A DNA stretch of 47,976 nt from JALZEG01 sp046263255 (GTDB lineage Bacteria; Actinomycetota; CADDZG01; WHSQ01), in NCBI GenBank assembly GCA_046263255.1, contig JBHELD010000027.1, positions 1-47,976 of the forward strand. Reading direction: 5' to 3'. Positions within the stretch are counted from its first letter, which is position 1, and every line of letters starts with the position of its first letter. Shown in pieces: positions 24,484-32,900 of this stretch. The notes under the pieces were generated by a model. The model was not told where the DNA came from. It made no database searches and was given only the letters and a program-made list of their open reading frames with translations. Made by a program: the position numbers and the translations under genes.

Positions 24484-24537
24484 GAGGGAGCTCCTTCCCC
24501 GGGAGCTTGGATCGCTACCCGGGGAAGGAGCTCCCTC
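24484..24537 (-). repeat. Perfect 20-bp inverted repeat, hairpin after the small peptide gene
   Basis: Arms 24484-24503 and 24518-24537 are exact reverse complements (20 bp) around a 14-base loop. The hairpin begins 10 bases after the peptide gene stop and points the same way, so it can terminate or stabilise that short message. No U tract follows. The rest of 24265-24547 contains no convincing gene. Confidence 0.75.
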
Positions 24538-24547
24538 GCGGGCGCCG

Positions 24548-24658
24548 CTAGCAGCACCTGGGGTATCCGAGGATCCCCAGCGGGTAGTCGGCGAGGCCGC
24601 TGGCGGCGAGGACCGTCAGCACTGCGGCGACCTTGAAGAGCTTTGCCTTCACGCGCAT
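24548..24658 (-). CDS. Small exported peptide (36 residues), candidate signalling peptide
   Basis: ATG 24658 follows AAAGGAG and encodes a basic start (MRVKAKLFK), one hydrophobic stretch (VAAVLTVLAASGLA) and a short C-terminal part DYPLGILGYPRCC. This is the layout of a secretion signal with a short mature peptide. It is divergent from an XRE-TPR regulator, with 176 bases between starts and a palindrome in the gap. It ends with two adjacent cysteines, as in the nearby RiPP core. Upstream in-frame starts to 24748 exist but would remove the signal character and cross the palindrome. I see it as a pheromone-like partner of the regulator; a membrane-peptide toxin or second RiPP precursor are alternatives. 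Confidence 0.55.
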   Translation of the reverse strand: MRVKAKLFKVAAVLTVLAASGLADYPLGILGYPRCC

Positions 24659-24692
24659 CTCCTTTCGTCTCAAGTTGCGGGGCGAACGTCTC

Positions 24693-24708
24693 GATCTTAA
24701 ATAAGATC
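24693..24708. promoter_or_regulatory. Perfect palindromic operator candidate
   Basis: GATCTTA-AA-TAAGATC, seven-base arms around AA, lies between the divergent peptide and XRE regulator genes, 35 bases upstream of the peptide ATG. The region is unusually A+T rich for this window. Two copies of GCTTAAC (24755 and 24796) lie closer to the regulator gene. These are candidate binding sites for the XRE-TPR protein. Confidence 0.55.
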
Positions 24709-24834
24709 TTGTCGCTGCCTTACTTACGTTTGTTACAAAAGGGCCCAAAGGGGCGCTTAACCACCCAGAAGGGCCAGGTAAGGTACCCTTCGGTTGCTTA
24801 ACTGGTCGTTACGACGCCGACGTCGGGAGGATGG

Positions 24835-26112
24835 ATGAGTTTCGCGAGAAGGCTGAAGCAGGCCCGATTGGGCGCGGGGATGACGCAGGCGCAGCTGGCC
24901 GAGCCCATGTACACCCACGCGTACGTGAGCACGCTCGAGGCGGGCAGACGCCAGCCTTCTCCCACTGCGGCGAAGCATTTCGCCCAGAAGCTGGGAATGG
25001 ACGTCGACGAGCTGCTGACCGGCCGGCCGCCGCACCTGGCCGCGTCGCTGCGTCTCGCGCTCCAGGAGGCGAGGGTCGCGCTGTCTCGGGGAGAGTTCGA
25101 GCAGACGGAGCGGGTGGTCCAGAAGGTCGTCAAGGACGCCAAGAAGTACCGGTTGCTGCGCCTCCAGGCGGCGGCGACCGAGCTGCTCGCGCTCACTGCG
25201 GAGCGGCGCGGCCAGATCGGCGTCGCGCTCGAGCTGTACCAGGAGACGGAAGAGCTGCTGCGGGAGGAGCCCCTGACGGCCGTGGCGGGACCGCGCGCCG
25301 GGCGGATCAGGTGCATGCAGATGGACGGCGATCCCCGCTACGCGATCTATCTAGGGGAGTCGCTCCTCGAGCAGATGCGGCAGAAACGCCTCGACGACCC
25401 GGCTGCGAAGGTGCGCGTCCAGGCGCCGTTGGTGCTCGCCTACTTCGAGACCGGGATGCGACGCCAGGCGAGCGCGGCCGCCGACGAGCTGTTGCGCCTC
25501 GCTCCTCGCGTGACCGACCCGTTCAACCTCGCGGTGATGCACATGAACGTCGCCCGCGTGCTGATGCAGGACGGCGACGTCGCGGACGCCGACGATTCGC
25601 TGCGCAGAGCGGAGGACCATTTCCGCAGCCTCGACCTGCAGAACGAGCTCGGACGCGCCCATCTCGCGCGCGGCTATCTCTTCCTCCAGCACGATCGGCT
25701 CGACGAGGCCGAGCCCGAGCTGCTCAGCGCGCTGGAGATCTTCGAGACGACGGCTGCCGAGATCGACCAGGGCCGCGTCTACGCAGAGCTCGGTCGCCTC
25801 TCGCGCCTGCGGGGCGACATCCCCGAGGCGATGGAGCGTCTGCGCAAGGCGTCCGCGCTGTTGAAGGACGCGAAGGACGCCGCCGAGCAGGCGATCGTGC
25901 ACCGCGAGATGGGTCTGGCGCTCGCGGGATCGGATCCCGAGGGTGCTCGGAAGAACCTGCGCAAGGCCATCGTCCTCTTCAACAAGGTCGACGACGTGGT
26001 CGAGGGGGCGAAGACATACCGGCAGCTCGGCGACTTCCTCGAGCAGGAGCGCGAGGCCGAGGGCGCCAAGTCCGCGTACCTCGATGGGCTGCGCCTGCTC
26101 GAGAGGATGTGA
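24835..26112 (+). CDS. XRE-family regulator with C-terminal TPR domain (RNPP-like)
   Basis: A 425-residue regulator. Residues 1-60 are a Cro/C1-type helix-turn-helix (RLKQARLGAGMTQAQLAEPM, YVSTLEAGRRQPS). Residues about 75-425 are eight or more tetratricopeptide-like repeats, for example ALELYQETEELLREE, NVARVLMQDGDVADADDSLRRAEDHF and VYAELGRLSRLRGDIPEAMERL. HTH plus TPR is the architecture of peptide-sensing RNPP regulators of Firmicutes and is also common in Actinobacteria with unknown ligands. GGGAGG precedes the ATG. The divergent exported-peptide gene supplies a possible ligand, and the mbtH gene lies 71 bases downstream, so it could control the NRPS cluster. Confidence 0.85.
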   Translation: MSFARRLKQARLGAGMTQAQLAEPMYTHAYVSTLEAGRRQPSPTAAKHFAQKLGMDVDELLTGRPPHLAASLRLALQEARVALSRGEFEQTERVVQKVVKDAKKYRLLRLQAAATELLALTAERRGQIGVALELYQETEELLREEPLTAVAGPRAGRIRCMQMDGDPRYAIYLGESLLEQMRQKRLDDPAAKVRVQAPLVLAYFETGMRRQASAAADELLRLAPRVTDPFNLAVMHMNVARVLMQDGDVADADDSLRRAEDHFRSLDLQNELGRAHLARGYLFLQHDRLDEAEPELLSALEIFETTAAEIDQGRVYAELGRLSRLRGDIPEAMERLRKASALLKDAKDAAEQAIVHREMGLALAGSDPEGARKNLRKAIVLFNKVDDVVEGAKTYRQLGDFLEQEREAEGAKSAYLDGLRLLERM

Positions 26113-26183
26113 CGCGCGCCGTTATCATCGGCCGCCCGGCGAGGGCGGAGCGCGGGGCGGCATTCCGATCGAGGAGGACGAGC

Positions 26184-26393
26184 GTGGACGAACGCGAGGA
26201 CACGACGATCTACGACGTCGTCGTCAACGACGAGGAGCAGTACTCGATCTGGCCGTCGCACAAGGAGATCCCCGCGGGCTGGAAGGCCGTCGGCAAGACG
26301 GGGCCGAAGGCGGAGTGCCTCGCCTACGTCGAAGAGGTGTGGACGGACATGCGGCCCAAGAGCCTGAGGGAGAAGATGGACTCGGAGGCCTGA
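26184..26393 (+). CDS. mbtH: MbtH-like protein
   Basis: A 69-residue NRPS accessory protein that binds and activates adenylation domains. The family signature is essentially complete: NDEEQYSIWPSHKEIPAGWK, then VGKTGPKAECLAYVEEVWTD and MRPKSLRE. GTG 26184 with GAGGAGG upstream is the start. It lies after the XRE regulator and next to the NRPS cluster, and it should serve the A domains encoded from 30 kb on. Confidence 0.93.
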   Translation: MDEREDTTIYDVVVNDEEQYSIWPSHKEIPAGWKAVGKTGPKAECLAYVEEVWTDMRPKSLREKMDSEA

Positions 26394-26437
26394 GGGCCCA
26401 AACCATCTCCCAGCAACGGCAGGATCGTTCCAGGCGA

Positions 26438-27475
26438 CTAGTCCGTCACCAGCTCCAGGTACGACGGCGGCTCCGGGACCTCGGCCCTCCGGCTCTCGAG
26501 CAGCACCACCTCGCCCTCGCTACCGACCTCCTCGAAGCCCCCCAGCCGCAGCGTTATCAGCATCATCCGGTTGCGCTCGTTCGGGACCAGCTCGGCCACG
26601 AGCCGCGCGCCCGCCGCGCGCGCGAGGCGCATCACGTGGTTCAGCATGACGGTGCCGACGCCGCGGGACATCACGCGGCAGGACATCAGCAGCAGCTTCA
26701 GCACCCACGCGTCCCGCCCCTTCTCCACGAGCGCGAGCCCGATCTTCCCGTAGGTCCCGTGCTTGTCCTCGAGCTCCGCCACCAGCAGGAGGTGGTCGTC
26801 CGACTGCGCGAACCTCCGGAGTTGGTCGTACGAGTACGTGCGGCCCGTCGTGTTGAGCTGGTTCGTCCTCACCGTCAGCTCCTCGGCGCGCTGCAGGTCG
26901 GCCTCGCGCGCCGCCGCGATCGCGAACCTCATCCGCAGCTTCGCGAGGAACTCCTCCTTCGGCCCCGTGAACTCCGTCTCCTCGCGCGTGCGGCGCGCGT
27001 CCGCGAGGTACATCAGCCTGCGCTGCGCCGACTCCGGCGTCACGAACGGCGGGTTGAAGTCCGGCAGGTCCAGCAGCGTCCCGAGGTCGTGCGGCGAGTA
27101 GCACCGCACCTCGGGGAGCGAGAACGCCACCTCCTCGCGGTCGAAGGGCTGGTCGTCGACGAACGCGATCGTGTCGATCCCCACGTTCAGCGCGCCGGCG
27201 ATCGCCTTCACCGACACGTCCTTCGCGTTCCAGTTGATCTGGGGATAGAGGAAGTAGTCGGCTATGCCCGCAGCGCGCAGGCGCTGCAGCGCGAGCGGCT
27301 CGTCGTTGCGGCTCGCGATCGAGTTGAGGATCCCCCTGCGGTCGAGCTCCTCGACGACCGCGACCGCGCGCGGGTCGACGTCGACCGACGGGTCCTCGAG
27401 GAGCGTCCCCTTCCACAACGTGTTGTCGAGGTCCCAGACGAGGCACTTCACGCTCGGTTTGCCGACCCGCCCCAT
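26438..27475 (-). CDS. FkbH-like HAD-family glyceryl-ACP synthase
   Basis: A 345-residue protein. The N-terminal HAD phosphatase-type domain has CLVWDLDNTLWKGTLLED with the nucleophile Asp of DxDxT. The C-terminal half is GNAT-like (KIGLALVEKGRDAWVLKLLL, CRVMSRGVGTVMLNHVM). FkbH-type enzymes take 1,3-bisphosphoglycerate and load glycerate onto an acyl carrier protein. The product is a precursor of methoxymalonyl-, hydroxymalonyl-ACP or tetronate units. The start ATG 27475 overlaps the KASIII stop (TGATG), so translation is coupled. Its ACP and two dehydrogenases are encoded nearby. Confidence 0.9.
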   Translation of the reverse strand: MGRVGKPSVKCLVWDLDNTLWKGTLLEDPSVDVDPRAVAVVEELDRRGILNSIASRNDEPLALQRLRAAGIADYFLYPQINWNAKDVSVKAIAGALNVGIDTIAFVDDQPFDREEVAFSLPEVRCYSPHDLGTLLDLPDFNPPFVTPESAQRRLMYLADARRTREETEFTGPKEEFLAKLRMRFAIAAAREADLQRAEELTVRTNQLNTTGRTYSYDQLRRFAQSDDHLLLVAELEDKHGTYGKIGLALVEKGRDAWVLKLLLMSCRVMSRGVGTVMLNHVMRLARAAGARLVAELVPNERNRMMLITLRLGGFEEVGSEGEVVLLESRRAEVPEPPSYLELVTD

Positions 27476-28443
27476 CAGATCTCCACCAGCATCGTGCTCC
27501 ACGCGGCAACCGGGCTGTTGTTCATGATCAGCACGAGGTCGCCCGGCGCCACCTCGCCGTCCTCGACTGCCGTATGCAGGTTCAGGGGCACGTCCATCGA
27601 GCCGAGGTGGCCGTAGCGGGCGAGGTTGGACTTGCACGCCTTGGCGAACTCGATCCCGAAGAACTCCTCGTAGAACCGGAACGCGCCGGCCGACAGGTTC
27701 TGCATCACGAAGTGCGAGACGTCGCCGAGCGACTTTCCCGCACGGGCGAGCACCGCCTCGTTGAGCGCGGCGAAGCGGTTGCGGCTCTCGATCGCGAGCT
27801 TGAACGAGTACGTCTTCAGGCTCTTGCACTCCTCGACCCAATCCCGGAACGGCTTGTCCTTGAAGTCGACGCGGTAGAGGTCCCAGTACTCGCCGTTCGT
27901 CTCGAGCCCGGTGGCGAGGATCCGCGGGCGGGCCTCGCGTCGCAGCACCACGGCCACGCCGCCGTCGCCGTTGACCGTCACGGGATACCGGAACCGGCGG
28001 GGTGTCGGCGGCTTGCTCCCGTGCGCGATCAGCACGTTGTCCCACTCCGGGTGCGCCGCCAGCAGCGCCGCCGCCACCTCGAACGCGGACGAGATCGACA
28101 CGCACCCGAGGTCGGCGACGGAGAAGACCGTCGCCCCGTCCGCGCCTACGGCGGCCTGGACCCTCGTCGCCTCCGAAGTCATCAACAGAGGGGGTACGCG
28201 GCCCTGTACGACGACGAGGGCGTCGACGGCATCCGGCGCGATGCCCGCGGCCGCGAGAGCGCGCCGCGCGGCGCCGGCCGCGAGGTCGGCCGTGCCGGAG
28301 GCGTCGTCGACCAGCACCGTGTCGATCCCGAGGCTCGCGTAGACGTGACGCGCCGGCTCGTCGAGGAGCGCGTGGTCGGGAAGGTCCTCGATGCGCGTGA
28401 ACGAACCGGACAGATACGGAGAGATCGCGGCGATCCCGGTCAT
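27475..28443 (-). CDS. KASIII/FabH-like condensing enzyme with altered active site
   Basis: A 322-residue thiolase-fold enzyme. The nucleophile Cys is C114 (SVADLGCVSISSAFEVAAAL). At the positions of the FabH His and Asn, the sequence has Gln248 (HFVMQNLSAGAF) and His279 (YGHLGSMDVPLNL) by my alignment, so the canonical Cys-His-Asn triad is changed. Such KASIII relatives act as acyltransferases or in forming unusual units, including tetronate assembly from glyceryl-ACP. It overlaps the acyl-CoA dehydrogenase gene in ATGA and FkbH in TGATG, so the three are tightly coupled. Confidence 0.85.
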   Translation of the reverse strand: MTGIAAISPYLSGSFTRIEDLPDHALLDEPARHVYASLGIDTVLVDDASGTADLAAGAARRALAAAGIAPDAVDALVVVQGRVPPLLMTSEATRVQAAVGADGATVFSVADLGCVSISSAFEVAAALLAAHPEWDNVLIAHGSKPPTPRRFRYPVTVNGDGGVAVVLRREARPRILATGLETNGEYWDLYRVDFKDKPFRDWVEECKSLKTYSFKLAIESRNRFAALNEAVLARAGKSLGDVSHFVMQNLSAGAFRFYEEFFGIEFAKACKSNLARYGHLGSMDVPLNLHTAVEDGEVAPGDLVLIMNNSPVAAWSTMLVEI

Positions 28444-29600
28444 CGGGCGGCCCCCGGCGCGGGCCGCCCGGCGGCGTGCTCGCGAAAGGCCCCCTCCGAG
28501 AGGTTGAGCTGGTGCATCTGGTCGGTGCCCTCGATGATCTGCATGATCTTCGCGTCGCGGAAGTTGCGCTCGACCGCGTACGCCGGGTCGGCGCCGTTAG
28601 CGCCGTGCACCTGCACGGCGTCGTTGGTGATCCCCGGCAGGATCTTCGCCGCGAAGTACTTGGCGGCGATCGTCGCGCTCATCGCACGCTGGTCGCGGGC
28701 GGTTCGCAGCCGTCCCGCGTCCAGGCACAGGAGGCGCGCGGCGTCGCTCTCGACCTTCATGTCGGCGATCATCCTGCGGATCAGCTGGTGCTCCCGGAGA
28801 GGGGCGCCGAACTGCACCCGCTCGGTCGCGTAGGCGACGCTCGCGTCGAGGCACGCACGCGCGATCCCGACGCAGCCCCACGCGACGCTGTAGCGCCCGT
28901 GGTCGAGGGTCACCGAAGCGACGTGCGAGAACCCGAACCCGGGACGCGCGAGGGTCGCGGCCTTGGGGATCCGGCAGCCTCCCAGCCGCACCTCCGCCAG
29001 CATGGCCGCTCGCAGCCCGAGCAGCCCCGTGACCGGCTGCAGCTCCAGGCCGGAGGTCTCGCGCGGGACCAGGGCAGCGACCGGTCCGGCGGCCGCCCGC
29101 CCGATCACGAGGAAGACGTCGGCACGCAGGCCGAACGTGACCCACAGCTTGCGTCCCGTCACGACCCACTCGTCGCCGGCGTCGTCGAACGAGGTGCGCA
29201 CCGACGCCGCGTCGCTTCCGGCCTCCGGCTCGGTGAGGCAGAAAGCCGCGACGATCTCGCCGCTCGCGAGACGCGGGAGCCACGCGTCCTTCTGGCGGGC
29301 GTCCCCCCAGCGGGAGACCGCGCCGGCGACCATGTTCTGAACCGTGAGGAGGCTCCGCACCGACGAGCAGGACGCCCCGACCTCCTCGCAGAGCAGCCCG
29401 AACGTCACGTCGTCCATGGCCGGGCCCCCGTGCTCCTCACCGATGGTCGCCCCGAGGTAGCCGGCCCCGGCGAGCTTCGTCACGAGGTCCTCGTCGATCC
29501 CCCCGGCGCGGTCGAACGCCGCGGCGCGCGGCGCTATCTCGGTGCGGCTGAACGAACGGAACTCGGCGCGGCGAGCGCTCTCGGCGGGGCTGAGGGACAC
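28440..29600 (-). CDS. Acyl-CoA dehydrogenase (FkbI-like)
   Basis: A 386-residue FAD enzyme with the standard three-domain acyl-CoA dehydrogenase layout. Flavin-binding AAFCLTEPEAGSDAASVRT and KLWVTFGLRADVFLVIGRA are present, as is VAWGCVGIARACLDASVAYATER. The C-terminal IMQIIEGTDQMHQLNL holds the catalytic-type Glu. In methoxymalonyl-ACP pathways the FkbI dehydrogenase oxidises the ACP-bound glycerate-derived unit; the FkbH, ACP and FkbK-like neighbours support that role here. It starts at GTG 29600, 13 bases after the ACP gene. Confidence 0.88.
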   Translation of the reverse strand: MSLSPAESARRAEFRSFSRTEIAPRAAAFDRAGGIDEDLVTKLAGAGYLGATIGEEHGGPAMDDVTFGLLCEEVGASCSSVRSLLTVQNMVAGAVSRWGDARQKDAWLPRLASGEIVAAFCLTEPEAGSDAASVRTSFDDAGDEWVVTGRKLWVTFGLRADVFLVIGRAAAGPVAALVPRETSGLELQPVTGLLGLRAAMLAEVRLGGCRIPKAATLARPGFGFSHVASVTLDHGRYSVAWGCVGIARACLDASVAYATERVQFGAPLREHQLIRRMIADMKVESDAARLLCLDAGRLRTARDQRAMSATIAAKYFAAKILPGITNDAVQVHGANGADPAYAVERNFRDAKIMQIIEGTDQMHQLNLSEGAFREHAAGRPAPGAAR

Positions 29601-29613
29601 GGTCCTGCGACCG

Positions 29614-29886
29614 CTAGCCCGCGACGGTCTCGGGCGCGATCCCGGCCTTGCGCGCCACCAGGACGGCGATCCTCGAGACCGTCCGGAAGTTGTCGAGGTC
29701 GAGGTCCTCGCTCTCGATCGTGATCCCGTAGGTCCCCTCCACGAACGTCACCAGCTCCATCGCGAACAAGGAGCTGACGAAGCCCGCGGCGAAGATGTCG
29801 TCGTCGTCCTCGACGGGCCTGTCGTTGAACGCGCGGGCGACGAAGTCGCGGACTCCCGATTTAACGGATGAAACGGATTCCTTCAC
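29614..29886 (-). CDS. Discrete acyl carrier protein (FkbJ-like)
   Basis: A 90-residue carrier protein. The phosphopantetheine site is DIFAAGFVSSLFAMELV, with Ser in place of the DSL motif's central position. The rest is acidic with the usual helices (LDLDNFRTVSRIAVLVARKAG). It should carry glycerate loaded by the FkbH-like enzyme and then be acted on by the two dehydrogenases. GTG 29886 is preferred to 29928 because the added residues are basic and unlike an ACP. It is the first gene of the minus-strand operon and is divergent from the first NRPS gene. Confidence 0.87.
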   Translation of the reverse strand: MKESVSSVKSGVRDFVARAFNDRPVEDDDDIFAAGFVSSLFAMELVTFVEGTYGITIESEDLDLDNFRTVSRIAVLVARKAGIAPETVAG

Positions 29887-29948
29887 TGCGTCGCGTCCCT
29901 TTCGGTCACGGCGGATTATAGACTCCACCCTCTGCGGGCCCTCCGGAC

Positions 29949-32900
29949 GTGTACGCGATGCGCCGCCAAAGGCGTGCGGGGAACCAGACGAGACCGGTGG
30001 TGAACGACATCAGCCCAACCCAGAGCTCCGCGGGCGGAACCAGCGTGCCGGCTGCGGCCGGGGCGCAAGAGCTCGAGTTCCAGGCTTCGTTCGGTCAGGA
30101 GCGCCTGTGGGTGCTCGAGCACCTGCGCGCCGACGTCCCGCTCTACATGCACTCGTTCGCCCTGAGGTGCAGGGGCTCCCTGGAGGCAGAGGCTCTGCGG
30201 GGGGCGGTCGCGATGGTGGTAGAGCGCCACGAGACGCTGAGGACGCGCTTCGACGTCCGCGCCGGCCGCCTGATGCAGCTGATCGCGCCGGACGTCGAGG
30301 TGGACGTTCCGGTGGTCGACCTGACGCACCTCGGGCGCGACGCGGCCGAGGCCGAGGCGCGGCGCCTCGCCGAGGCACTCGACGACGAGCCCGTCGACCT
30401 CTCGGTCGCGCCGCTCGTGCGCTTCCGGATGCTGCGCGTCGCGCCGGACGACCACGTTCTGGTCGTCGCGATCCACCACATCGTCTCCGACGGGTGGTCG
30501 ATCGGGATCCTGTTGCGCGAGCTGGCGGCGGCGTACGGCGCTCTGGTCGGGGGCGAGGCGCCGCGTCTGCCCGAGCTGCCGATTCAGTACGCCGACTACG
30601 CCGCGTGGCAGAGGCAGTGGCTGTCGGGCGACGAGCTCGCGCGGCAGGTGGCGTACTGGAGGGACAGGCTCGCGGGTGCCCCTGCGCTGCTCGAGCTCCC
30701 GACCGACCGGCCGCGGCCCCCGGTGCAGAGCTTCGACGGCGCGACCGTGCCGGTGGAGGTCCCGCGCGACGCCGTCGAGGGGCTTCGCCGGATCGCGCAG
30801 GCGGAGGGCGCGACCCCGTTCATGGTCGTCGCCGCGGCGGTGGCCGCCGTGCTGCACCGCTACGCGGCCCAGCCGGAGGTCCTGCTCGCGACGCCGGTGG
30901 CGGGCCGGCGGCGCTCGGAGGTCGAGCCGCTGATCGGCTTCTTCGTGAACACGCTGATCCTGCGGACGGACTGCTCCGGCAACCCCCGCTTCGTCGACCT
31001 CGTGCGGCGCGTGCGCGACGTCGCGCTCGACGCGTACGCGCATCAGGACCTCCCCTTCGAGAAGCTCGTCGAGGAGCTGAACCCGGAGCGAGACCTCAGC
31101 CACCTCCCGCTGGCCCAGGTGATGCTCGTCCTGCAGACCACGCCGGCGGATCCCGTGGCTCTGCAGGGCGTCGAGGTGGCGCCGTACCCGCTGGCCGAGG
31201 ACATGGCGCCGTACGACGTCACGATCGAGCTGACCGAGACGGAGGGGGAGCTGCGCGGGTCGTTCCTCTACAACACCGATCTCTTCGACGCCGCGACGAT
31301 GTCGCAGCTCGTCGCGCACCTGGTCCGCTTCCTCGACGGCTGCGCCCGCGACCCCGCGCGCCGCGTCGACGACGTCGTGCTTCTAACCGACGCGGAGCTC
31401 GAGGCGTCGGTGAGGCGGTGGGTGGACGTGCGTCCGGAGCTGGCCGAGCCGCCGTTGCTGAGCGAGCTGCTCGAGCGGCGCGCGCTGGCAGGACCGGATC
31501 GCGTGGCGCTCGAGCAGGGGGCGCGGCTCCTGACCTACGGCGAGCTCGATAGTCTGTCGAAGGCGCTCGCCACGCGAATCCGCGCCGCGGGATTGGGGCG
31601 CGAGAGCAGGATCGGGCTCTACTTCGACAAGGGGATCGAGATGGTCGTCGCGTTCTGCGGCGTCCTCCGTTCCGGCGCGGCGTTCGTGCCGCTCGAGCCC
31701 GACGGTCCGGCGGAGCGGCTGAAGCTGATCCTCGAGGACTTCGATCCTCCGTTGCTGCTGACGGGCGAGCGCGAGGGGGCGCGGCTGCGCGCGGCGACGG
31801 CGGATCTCGCGGCCCCGCCGCCGGTGTGGTCGGTCGACCTCGACGAGCTGAGACGGATCGAGCCCGGGCCGCCGCCCGACATCGGTCCGCGCGACCTCGC
31901 GTACGTCGTCTACACGTCCGGCTCCACCGGGGTGCCGAAGGGCGTGATGATCGAGCAATCCGGTGTCGTCGCGATGGTGCAGTCGATGGCGGAGCGGTAC
32001 GACGTCATGCCGGAGGCGCGCTTCCTGCAGTTCATGTCGATCGGCTTCGACGCGTCGTTCTCCGAGATCTTCCCGACGCTGCTCGTCGGCGGAACTCTCG
32101 TTCTTGCGGGCAGGAGCGAGCTCCTGCCCGGGCCGGGTCTCGTCGACCTTCTGGAGCGCGAGCGCATCACGCACCTGCTGACGACCCCGTCGGCGCTCGG
32201 CGTGATGCGGCCCGCGCCGCTCCCGGCGCTGCGGACGCTGATCGTCTGCGGCGAGGCGTGCTCGCCCGACCTGCCGCCTCGGTGGGCACGGGAGGGCCGG
32301 CGCTTCGTCAACGCCTACGGGCCGACCGAGGTGACGGTCTGCACCCACACGTGTCACGTCGTCGAAGCGGGGAGGCCGCCGATCGGGTACGGGCTCGCGA
32401 ACACGGAGTCGTACGTCCTGGACCCTCAGCTGAACGAGACGCCGGTGCTCGTCAAGGGCGAGCTCTACATCGGGAGCCCCGGCGTCGCGCGCGGCTACCT
32501 CAACCGCCCCAAGCTCACCGCCGCGGCCTTCCTGCCCAACCCGTTCGGCCCGCCGGGATCGCGCATGTACAGGACCGGTGACGTCGTACGGCGTCGCCGC
32601 GACGGGCAGATCGACTTCCTCGGGCGCGTCGACGACCAGGCGAAGGTACGCGGTTTTAGGATCGAGCCGGGCGAGATCGAGAGCGCGCTCACCCTTCATC
32701 CCGGCGTGGACGACGTCGCCGTCGTCACGGACCGCGACGCGTCGGGCGCTACCCGGCTCGTGTGCTACTACACGTCCGCGCCCGGTGTCACCGTCGACGA
32801 CCTGCGCGACTTCCTCGCGGGGCGCCTCCCGTCCTACATGATCCCGGCGGCGTTCGTGCACCTCGACGGCATGCCGCGCTCGCCGAGCGGCAAGCTCGAC

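Noticed and set aside
24366..24557. A 63-codon minus-strand ORF upstream of the DGQHR gene
   Set aside because: It crosses the 20-bp inverted repeat, has a proline/alanine-rich unstructured product and no ribosome binding site; it overlaps the end of the better-supported 36-residue peptide gene.
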